Shown here: positions 1 to 9,600 of the stretch, piece by piece | How the letters are laid out: the number at the start of each line of letters is the position of its first letter | Position numbering within the stretch: position 1 is the first letter of the stretch | NCBI GenBank assembly: GCA_013400115.1 | Contig: VXBP01003666.1 | Location: forward strand, 1 to 64,000 | Reading direction: 5' to 3' | Origin: Rhinopomastus cyanomelas | Lineage: Eukaryota > Chordata > Aves > Bucerotiformes > Rhinopomastidae | Length of the DNA stretch: 64,000 nucleotides | Notes under the pieces: generated by a model | Told to the model about the DNA's origin: nothing | The model's input: the letters and a program-made list of their open reading frames with translations, nothing else | Databases searched by the model: none | Made by a program: the position numbers and the translations under genes

Positions 1-120
1 AGAGCCAGGCTCCATCCTCCTGACACCCACCCTTTTTGTATTGATCAACATGCATGGGGTCACCCCTCAGGCTTCTTTTTCCCAGGTTAAGAGCCCCAGC
101 TCCCTCAGCCCTTCCTCATC
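1..120 (-). mobile_element. CR1 fragment cut by the window edge
   Basis: Antisense coding/3' UTR part (ctccatcctcctgacaccca; ccccagctccctcagccctt). Its 3' end lies left of the window. Confidence 0.88.
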
Positions 121-171
121 TTTCCCCCCCCACCCCTCCCCAGAGCTCAAACAGCATCTTCAGTTTGGTCT

Positions 172-177
172 TTTATT
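172..177 (-). terminator. Far-distal poly(A) signal candidate
   Basis: Minus-strand AATAAA inside A/U-rich sequence (about 165-240) that looks like an mRNA end; another sits at 282-287. It would serve IFFO2 only if its 3' UTR read through the CR1 cluster at 2.2-3.1 kb, or it may belong to an unannotated transcript. Confidence 0.25.
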
Positions 178-320
178 TTTCCTTTAAAAGAAGCGAAATA
201 TACAGAGTAGAAAGCACAATATTTACAACAGGACGGTAAAACAGGTTCATTCCCACACACCCGTCAGTAGTCTGGTTTGGTTTTATTCCGTGTGTATAAA
301 AGAAATCCTCACAGAGTGTA

Positions 321-762
321 ACAGAACATTGGGGATTGCAAGGGACCTCGAAGGATCAGCCAGTCTAACCCCCCCACCACAGCAGGATCCCCTAGATCCA
401 GTCTTTAGGGATTGGAAGGGTCCTCAAAAGATCATCCAGTTCAATCCCCCACCACAGCAGGATCCCCTAGATCCAGTCACGCAGGAACATGCCCAGGCGG
501 GTTTGCAACATCTCCAGAGAAGGAGACTCTACAACCCCCTGGGCAGTCCCTGCCAGGGCTCTGGCACCCTCACTGGGAACAAGGTCCTTCTCACACTGAT
601 GTGGAACCTCCTCTGTTCCAGCTGACACCCACTGCCCCTTGTCCCATCACTGGTTGCCCTGAGCACACCCTGGCTCCATCCTCCTGGCACCCACCCTTCA
701 CATACTGATGAACATTCCTGGGGTCACTCCTCAAGCTTCTGTTTCCCCAGCTCAAGAGACCT
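321..762 (-). mobile_element. CR1 3' fragment with two ends, antisense
   Basis: Two consecutive ends (331-405, 406-480), then the 3' UTR and C-terminal remnant to cagctcaagagac. Confidence 0.93.
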
Positions 763-2240
763 AAGGCCTCATGAGCAGTGTCACAGCGATGGGCAGAGCA
801 TCACTGATCCCCTTCCCCTTCAAACACGTTAAATAAAAAAGTGTCTCCTTCTCTTTTTTTGGCAGAACTCAGGGGCAACCGGCTTTAGCTGCGGGTGAGG
901 TGTCCGAAGGACTGAGTCACATGTCTCAGTGAAAGCCCATTCCACAAGGAGAGCATCTACTCACCAGGCTTGTAGTTGTCTCAACCCTCTCTGATGTAAA
1001 GAGCTTCAAGGATTTCAGGTGAAATCCTGCTCAAGGGGTCTTCAGTTCTGGGCAGCCCACAAGCCACAGATGGGTGTTCATGGCACCACTGGCACGGGAG
1101 CCTGAAGTCACCCCACATCACTATTTCCTCCGCCCGACGGAGCCAGCCAGACCCATGAAAGCTTCATGGTTGGAAGTGCCTCAAATTCAGAGGGAATCAT
1201 GGTTTCCAGAAGCACCTGATACCCACTTCTTCAACACAACTTGTTGCTTCTTCAGAAGAGAAGCTCTGAGAAGCTCCCACGAGCACAGAAGGGTCTGAAG
1301 ACCCCGAGTGACCCACAAAGACGAGACTGAGAGAAGCCATCAAGGGTTTGGTGGTTGCCCTGCCAAACCCTCGGGGTCGCCCTTTAGCACTCTCCTCCCC
1401 ACTGCCGCATCGGCAAAGGGCTGAGAGGATTTGGCAGGTGGTGGTTCACCAAGCTCACCTCTCAGACCAGAGTGGGTGAGCAGCAGGGCTCTACGTGCTG
1501 CCTTGATAGGCAGCTCCCCTGCAACTGAAGCCTCAACCAGTGCAAAAGAAGAGAAGGAAAACCCGCAAACCCTAGAAATCCTGAAGCAGACAACAGGAGA
1601 CCCTCCTCAGGGAGTGATCCTGACACCAGGGAAGCATCACAGGTGCTGAATTCTGCCGGGACAGCCTCGTGGCTTCACACGTTCGGCTCAAGAAGGACGG
1701 GCTCTCCGACAGGACAACACAGCCAGGGGCTTCCCGGGTCCTGCAAAGCTCTCCAACACAAACATTCTCGCCCTGGCTCTCTGCAGCCAAGGGAAACAGG
1801 AGGAAATAGCTGCTTCGGGGAGACCGCGGGGCTGCGGCGAAGCTGTGAGCACCCACCCATCACCGCCACAGCTTTTCCTTGGCCAGCCCTGCAGGCAGAT
1901 GACCCCACTTGTGTTTTTGCTGGCAGGGGTGGTCATGAAAAAGAATTGAACCCTTGTTTGAGCAGCTTTAGACCCAGGTTAGGCACAATTCCCACCTCTT
2001 CGTTTGTTTGATTCCAGTTTCCACTCTTCCTCCCACAAAATCTAACTCCCATTAAACTCCCTCTGGGGCAGATTTTAACCCTGCACTGCAGAGCTCTCAG
2101 GATTTAAGGGAGCCGAAGGAGGCCCTCATCCTCTCCAGCAGCTGGATGTCCCCATGATGGGGAGGGAAAAGCCAACCTGGGGAACTCTGTAGTCGCAGGG
2201 AATCTCTGCCCGTGTGGCGATGAAGCAATGGTGAGGGCGG
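763..2240. other. Unique sequence downstream of IFFO2, no gene recognised
   Basis: About 1.5 kb without CR1 and without recognisable coding homology. Open frames around 1572-2011 overlap on both strands and show no family resemblance. It could be distal IFFO2 3' UTR or spacer. Confidence 0.4.
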
Positions 2241-2745
2241 ATCATGGGATCACAGGATATTAGCAATTGGAAGGGACCTCGAAAGATCATCCAGTCCCAT
2301 CCCCCTGCCATGGCAGGATCCCCTAGATCCAGTCATTAGGGATTGGAAGGGGCCTCGAAAGATCATCCAGTCCACTCCACCTACCACAGCAGGATGCCCT
2401 AGATCCAGTTGCACCTAGACCAAGCCCCATCAGAGCAGAAGACCCTTAACAATTGAATCATAGAATCACAGAACATTAGGGATTGGAAGAGACATCGAAA
2501 GATCATCTAGTCCAATCCCTCTGCCAGAGCAGGATCACCTAGATCCAGTCACACCTAGACCAAGCTCCACCAGAGCAGAAGACCCTTCACAAGGGAATCA
2601 CAGAACATTAGGGATCGGAAGAGACCTCGAAAGATCATCCAGCCCAATCCCCCTGGACCAAGGATCCCCTGGTCCAGGATCACCTGGACCAAGTTGCACC
2701 TAGACCAAGCCCCACCACAGCAGAAGACCCTTGACAAGGGAATCA
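2241..2745 (-). mobile_element. Array of CR1 ends with a shared spacer, antisense
   Basis: Four or five ends. From 2400 on each is joined by the spacer cctagaccaagccccatcag agcagaagaccctt, forming three units of about 140 bp (spacers at about 2412, 2553 and 2698). Confidence 0.88.
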
Positions 2746-2930
2746 TTGCATTTGCCAACAGAAATCTGTCTGCACTTTAGAAACCTCAAATGAAAACAGA
2801 TAGTGGAGGTTTGTTACCACTAGGTTACACACTGAGCTTAGATGAGTTTCATTGCATTCCCCCTCCCTAACATGGACAGTTTGTTTCTTAAAGAATTTTG
2901 CTTTCTTCATCACGAGAACTAACAGGATCA

Positions 2931-2990
2931 CAGAACATCAGGGGTTGGAAGGGACCTCAAAAGATCAGCCAGTCCAACCCCCCAGGGGCT
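2931..2990 (-). mobile_element. CR1 end, antisense arm of short palindrome
   Basis: ggatcacagaacatcagggg ... agatcagccagtccaacccc, abutting a sense copy. Confidence 0.88.
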
Positions 2991-3142
2991 GTGGAGTCTC
3001 CTTCTTTGGAGACGTTTCAAACCCTCCTGACCATGTTCCTGTGCGACTGGATCTAGAGGATCCTGCTGTGTCAGAGGGATTGGACTGGACGATCTTCAGA
3101 GGTCCCTTTCTATGTTCCCTCCTAATGTTCTGTGATCTGGGA
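2985..3142 (+). mobile_element. CR1 3' fragment, sense arm of short palindrome
   Basis: ggctgtggagtctccttctt ... ggactggacgatcttcagag ... aatgttctgtgatc. Confidence 0.9.
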
Positions 3143-3245
3143 GCAACATGCATCCACATGAACCAAACTGCTGCTCCTTGATACTGAAAACATGGTTTGT
3201 ACGAACCCAGTGTAGGAATCTGATCTATTATGAATTATTATTATT

Positions 3246-3251
3246 TTTATT
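3246..3251 (-). terminator. Distal poly(A) signal candidate for IFFO2
   Basis: AATAAA on the minus strand within TA-rich DNA at the point where unique sequence gives way to CR1-rich DNA. This is the best boundary for a long 3' UTR. A further candidate lies at 172-177. Confidence 0.4.
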
Positions 3252-6200
3252 ATAATAATTACACACTGCGAACAAGTGGAAATCCCCTCCCTTTTGTTTT
3301 TTTCCCTTTTGTTTAAAAAATGAGAAAGGAGGAGGAGGAGGAGGGGTTTCTGCTTGGAGTCTAAAAAAGCCCAGGCATCAATATGACCCCGCGGCAGGAG
3401 TAGAAAACTAGAAGAAAGTATTTACAGCTTCAAACAGGGAAAAAAGAGAGAGGTCATCAAAGTCTGTTCCAGCACTCTCACCGTTCATCGCGGTTGGTTT
3501 GAGGGGTCCAATGCAAACGGAATGGGACTGCTGTTGGCCACAGCAGCAGCAGCTGCAGCAGCGCTTGGGACCCGACAAAAGACCTCCAGGGAGCAAATGC
3601 TCCTGGAAAAGTGGATCCCGTTGGGTCCTAAATGAGAATAACCCCCCAGTCCCAGCAGGGAAACACCTCTTCTCCTTTAAAAACAGACTACACATGGTTA
3701 CAAGAAACAGACCCCGGCTACTATCACACACATCGCCATTGGACACCTCACTTCTTCACCCACTACTCTAAGCCCACATTCCTTACCCTTGGCAGCTCTA
3801 ATCAAAGATGCTCCTCAAAATTACAGCTAGGAGGGAACTGGAGGCGGTAGCCGGCTCCATTTCATAGCTCAGTTCTGCTTCCTCTCGTCACTCTGGCTGA
3901 GGATGCTCTTTCCTGACCAAACCAGCCGCTGGTTGCGGGAACTCGGCACCTTCTCCCTTACAGGATACTGAGTTTTAAAGGGAAGCAGCTGAAACAGCAG
4001 CTTAGCCAGACGGCCACCAACCTCACTCCGTGCCGAGGAGCACACTGTGGTTGCTGTGGTTGAGGAGAGCAGACCAGCAGCCTCCGGCGAGGCAGCTGCA
4101 CCATGCAACAAGGATCGCTGACACCTCCAGGGACACTAAAGCATCGCAGACATCCAAGCTTTGGCAGATGGCTTCTCAGCCCCCCTGAGAAACTGTGGAA
4201 TAGCAGCTCTGAAGTTCCTACAGGCTCGAAAGCCACACAAGAACAGAAAACATGCAGCCCCGGCCCCTCAAAACACACATCGCATCTCCCAGCCAGCCCT
4301 GATGTGCAGCGCTAGCCAACAAGCTGCTCTGGCCACCTAAGAGCCAAGGGAAACACGTGCTTTGGACAAAGCTGGGCATCTTTTTCCCCCAGAGAGAAGT
4401 CATCTACATTTACACAATGAAAACAGGCTCTGCAAAAGCCCCTGACCCCACAGCACAGGACCCAAGAGGCTACTCAGTGAGTAACTGCACCCAGCAACTG
4501 CTTCAACCAGTAAAGAAGCCACAGGAATGTCCCTGGATCTGTTCTCCGGACAGGAGTCATCAACAGAATCCATCCATGTGGAGCGTGGCCTCCACGCTGC
4601 AGGTCTACATGGATCACCCCAGTCCTCCTCCCTACACTGAGCAGCATAGGGAGCCCACGGGATCAGTGTGAACCTGTGTGCAAGCAAGAGATGGTCCTGA
4701 GCTCCACACAGCAACACGGGATGCTCAGCCCACCAAGGCGTTCCCATACATGTGGCTCCAGCATGAGCAGAAGCCCCCTGAGGTCCTGCCCCTGGTCATT
4801 TCTGCCCACGGACATCCCATCTCGTGCTCTTGTGGGGTGACAGCAGTGCTGGCTCCATGCTCACAACACAACCCTGCTGGTGTCCTATCAGAGGGGCTTG
4901 GAACCAACCCTCACGGAGCTACAAGGACTGGCCAGCTGACCTTGAGAGAGTGCTCAGGCTGCCCTGCAGCTTCCACACTCCTGGCAGGAGAAGAGCAGAG
5001 ACAGTCAGTGTTTAGTCCCAAACCCTGTGACTGCTAGTTAACTCCACAGTCACCTGCGGGCAGCGTGACCTACACTCTCAACGTTGGTCTACAAGCTGAC
5101 CAAGTGATTCCTGGCTGAGCTTTATACCCTGTTTTAACTGGGCTGAGGTGCTGTGATTCCCATCAATAACCACGAGCAATGCCAGAGCTTCCTCAGACAC
5201 CCGTCACACAGTCTGACTCCTGCTGCTGCGTAATAAAGACCCCAGAAGCTCAGCAAAGCCAAGGTCTTCTCGCTTCTCTCACAGAGAAAAGCAGGTGGTT
5301 GTTCTGCCCCAACTCTAGGGCAGCAGCAGGTTGGGGTTCATCCCAAAAGGGATCACAGTGCTTCCCAATGTTCAGCTTTGCTGGGGAGCTGATCCCAGTG
5401 TCAAACATCCACCTAGACTCCCTACCCATCAGTTTATCCTGATGCTTCAACTAGCCAAACCCCAAACTTCACGAAAGCAGCATAAAACTGGAGCGAGACC
5501 TCCCCGTCAGCAAAGTTCAGCCTGTAAACACCACAGTCCGGAAACAACGTCTTGAAAAACAAAGACACAACAAGCCCACGCTGGAGGAACTGAAGGGACA
5601 ATTTCTTCTCTTAATCCAATCACTGCAAACAGAGGCACTGAGAGAGGACACGTCCCCCTCTGAAAGCAGCTCTGCAATAACTAACTGTGTGCAAAGGGGT
5701 GTCTTAGAGCCTTCCTTCCCCCAAGAGATCGCCGTAGCCTGGCAGGGACCAAGCGTCCCACGGAAATAAGGCGAGCTTTGTTCAGGTTTGTTTTTTGCAT
5801 AGTAGTTTCTTGGTGATAAATTCCACCCCACTGACCCCCTTTGTCCTCCTGTTGGCCACTCGCTTTGCCACCGAGCTGAGACCTGCCGTTTCGCCGTCTG
5901 GAGTGGAGCAGAACGGCTTGGCTGAACCTCAGGAAGGCTCCTTTCCCCCACAAGCAATGGAGCAGAGAGACACTTCCCGCGACTGTCATCAAACTGCTTA
6001 ACCCTAAAAGTCATCCCTAAACCCGCTGCTCATTCTGATGATTCAGTCTGGAGGCTTTTTTGCTTTGGACTGGTCCGGGGCTTCGCTTTGAACATCATCA
6101 GCCTTCCTTTGGCCAAGGCAGCTTAACAGAGCCCAAAGGTTCTTGAAATACCCTCAGGAGCCTTTGCAGCACCATCCTCCGCTGCTACCAGACCGAGCAC

Positions 6201-6551
6201 ATTGATGGTTTCTTTATTTTAAAACAATGCTCCTGTTGTTTTCTTCTTTTTCCCTATAAAAACACCTGCTGTTGAAGTTCCGCTGGAGCTCCAAGTGGCT
6301 CAGCTCGGGGCAAAGGCACAAGTGCGACGCTGTTGTTTCCCCACGGGGCTCTGTGACTGTGGTCTGGAGAACAGTAAAGATTTACAGCACCAATCCTGGG
6401 GTGGAGTGGGCACGGGCGGAGGAGGGGGTCCCCAGAAACCCTGCGTGAGGACTCGCAAGTCTTTTCATGGTTCTTCCCCCAGCAGCGTCAGCAGCTATTG
6501 TTCATCGGCTCACGTCCCTTCCCTCTCGCTGGAGTCCTCCAACTCCCAGTA
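3252..6551 (-). other. IFFO2: Probable IFFO2 3' UTR
   Basis: About 3.3 kb of CR1-free, single-copy-looking sequence directly after the IFFO2 stop. It ends at an A/T-rich tract with AATAAA on the minus strand. No coding homology is visible on either strand. The absence of CR1 contrasts with the surrounding DNA and fits selection on an exon, but the extent is inferred. Confidence 0.5.
6213..6218 (-). terminator. Proximal poly(A) signal candidate for IFFO2
   Basis: AATAAA on the minus strand (TTTATT on plus), about 335 bp after the stop, in an A/T-rich pocket. It could give a short 3' UTR isoform. Confidence 0.35.
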
Positions 6552-6657
6552 TCAACTGACCATGGGCTCCACGTCCGTCTCTCTGTCCAACTCATCCTGA
6601 ATTTCATCTGTGTTTCCTGAGTCACTGCTGGCTACAGAGCTGGGAGACGGAGAATTT
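6552..6657 (-). CDS. IFFO2: IFFO2 coding exon 9 (terminal)
   Basis: 106 bp. Completes the Arg codon, then NSPSPSSVASSDSGNTDEIQ, DELDRETDVEPMVS and TGA (6552-6554). Ser-rich tail ending in an acidic segment. Acceptor cccag. Confidence 0.96.
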
Positions 6658-9600
6658 CTGGGGAGAAAACCAGATGCAGGTTGAAAAACAGCTACCCCAA
6701 CAACAGTTTGCCATGAGGATACGAAACACAGGAGCTTTAAAGAGGGAAAAACCCCCCAACTATCAATGGCAGAAGGATACAGAAAACAGGAAGCTTTAAA
6801 GAAAAAAAAATGGTTCTGGTGGATCCTGCTGTGTTATGGGGACTGGACTGGATGATCTTTCAAGGTCCCTTCCAATCCCTCATGTTCCGTGATTCTGTGG
6901 ATATAGGGGATCCTGCTGTGGCAGGAGGTTGGACTAAATGATCTTTCAACGTCCCTTCCCATCCCTAATGACTGGATCTAGGGGATCCTGTTGGGTCAGG
7001 GTGGTTGGACTGGATGATCTTTTGAGGTCCCTTCCAACCCCTAATGTCCTGTAATTGGACGGGATGATCTTTCAAGGTCCCTTCCAATCTCTAGCAACTG
7101 GATCTAGGGCATCCTGCTGTGGCAGGGAGATGGGACTGGATGATCTTTCGAGGTACCTTCCAACCCGTAATGGTCTGTGATCCTGTGAACTATCAAGGCA
7201 AGAAGGACAAACAATATTAGGAATCTCTAAAAGACATAAAGCTCCAACTATTAATGCTGGAGGGGTCAAAACAAATCAGGGAGCTTTAGAGAGGAGGGTC
7301 GCTCTCACTTCCCTAAATGAATTAAAATGTTATTTAACATAATCACAGAACATCAGGGACTGGAAGTGACCTCAAAAGATCATCCAGTCCAACCACAGAA
7401 TCCTTGGCGGAATGGGGTTGGCCTTTCCTACCTGTCAGCTGAGCCTTTGATGAGCCTGCGACACGTTTCCATCTGGACGTCCAGACCCCTCTTCATACTG
7501 CACATCTCCATGTACTCATGAAGGTGGCGATTCATGTCGCTCTTGGCTGTGGCCAATTCCAGCTGCATAAAAATGTAAAGAGAAAACAATCAGCCTCAGG
7601 TGAGCTGCTAGCAGCCAAGAAGAAAGGGACCTGGGGGTGCTGGGGGCAAGCAGGATGGCCAGGAGTCAGCAATGGGCCCTGGAGGCCAAGAAGGCTACTG
7701 GCATCCTGGGGTGGATCAGAACAGAGGTGGTTAGTGGATGGAGGGAGGACTCCTCCCACTCTGCTCTGCCCTGGTGAGATCACAGCTGGAATGTTGTGTC
7801 CAGTTGTGGGTCCCTCTGTTCCAGAAGGACATGGAGCTGCTGCAGAGAGTCCCACGGGTAGCTCCAAGGGAAACTCTGCGTCCTTAGGGGCAGACATCAC
7901 CCCTTTCCCCTCTGTGGGAGGTCCTGGAGCTGAACACCGCTGGGAACAACGCCGACTGTCACAAGCTGCTTCCGTACCTCGATCTGCCCTATTGTCTCTT
8001 GGTATTCCTTGTCCCTCGTTTTGAAGAAAGACTCTGTCTCGTGGATCAAGTTTCCCAGGTTTTCTTCCTGCAGGGGAAGAAACACAAAGAATTAGCAAGA
8101 ACCAAGGAATCCGGTCGCAAACCAAGGCTTTTCCTACCATTGTCCTCTTTGGCCTCACTCAGAAATGCAGCTGTGATGCTCTTGAAGGTGAAGGTTTAGG
8201 GGTTTTCATACATTTCTATACAGGCAAGGAACGTTCTGCAGCTCAGGACCGCTGCACCAGGAGCCACGTCCTTCAGCGCACATGGATGAAGCTTTGGACA
8301 TGCAAAATTCCTCCCATCGAGGAATCACCCTACCCCTTGGGCTTGGACTCAAAGGTCCTTGGGTTCTCTTCCAACCCACTCTACTGAAACAACAAGGCTC
8401 CCGCAAGCCAGCATAAGGTACCTGCTGCTCACCAAAGACCCAAACCCATGGACCTTCTACAGCCTGATGACCTGCCTCGGGCTGCCAAACCGCGCAGCTC
8501 TACTTGCCCGGGAGCCCACCACAGTGCCCCTGTCCTCTCTACAGCACTACCCACCTCCTCGTCCAGGAAACCGAACAGAAACTCTGGGCCACTCAGTTCA
8601 AGAGGGATGTGGAGCTGCTGGGGGGAGTCCAGCATAGGGCAACAAGGATGATGAAGAAAGTGGAGCACCTCCCTTATGAGGAGAGGCTGAGGGAGCTGGG
8701 TCTCTTGAGCAGACTGAGGGATGACCTCATTAATGTCTATAAATATGTGAAAGGGGGGTGTCAGGAGGATGGAGCCAGGCTCTTCTCAATGTCTAGTTAT
8801 AGGACGAGAGGCAATGGGTATGAGCTGGATCACAGGAGGTTCCACATCAACCTGAGAAGGAACTTCTTCCCAGTGAGGGTGACGGAGCACTGGAACAGGC
8901 TGCCCAGGGAGGTTGTGGAGTCTCCTTCTCTGGAGATGTTTAGACCGGCCTGGATGTGTTCCTGTGTGACTTGGTCTAGGTGATCCTGCTGTGTCAAGGG
9001 GATTGGACTGGACGATCTTGTGAGGTCCCTTCCAATCCCTAATGATTCTATGATTCTATGACTGAGCGGGAATTACGTTCCCTGTCCCCGGGCCACAATG
9101 ACAGCAGCTTCACCAGGATCACTCCCGGCAGGATCAAGCCTCAACCAGCCTACGGCTGCAGGAATCCTCCCGTTTATCCTCTTCTACGCAGAAGCGCTTT
9201 AAGGAGGAAGGTCACCCGCGAATGTGGCTGGGGCACCCCGCAAGAACTTGAAAGGAATAAAGTCAGAGGAAAGGAAGATTCCGGCATGTAAAGCACCACG
9301 TTCAGGAGCCGGCGCCGACGGAGCGCTCTTTATTCTCCGTCTCCATCTACAAGACAAATCTACCCTTCCCTCGGATAATTTTTCATTTAGAAGGACTTAA
9401 GCTGCTTAAAGCCGTCGGAGCCCCAGCGCGGAAGGGCTGGGCTCGGCAGCGCTCTCCCGATGGCTGCACTCGTACCCCCACGCGCGCGGGCGCATGCAAA
9501 TCACCCTGCCACTAATTCCAGCCACACTGTCACTCTGCCGCTCTCCGCGGCTCCAGCATTAGCCCGATGCTTTGCCAGCGGGAGGATGAGAGTGAGCACC

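Larger units (their letters stand above)
6658..7431 (-). other. IFFO2 intron 8
   Basis: 774 bp, made of a degenerate minisatellite (copies near 6705, 6759, 7187 and 7240) interrupted by five CR1 3' ends, followed by an antisense CR1 tail near exon 8. Confidence 0.85.

Noticed and set aside
3540..3563. CAG repeat as a possible polyglutamine
   Set aside because: Only five interrupted triplets in likely UTR sequence.
7532..8158. 208-codon minus frame across IFFO2 introns 6-7 and exon 7
   Set aside because: Wrong frame for exon 7 and passes through CR1.
8504..8983. Long open frame that could be a novel protein
   Set aside because: It is the C-terminal part of the CR1 reverse-transcriptase ORF (LPYEERLRELG, PREVVESPSLEMF). 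Same for frames at 10734-11444, 21775-22065, 33238-33825, 46358-46732 and 63667-63951.
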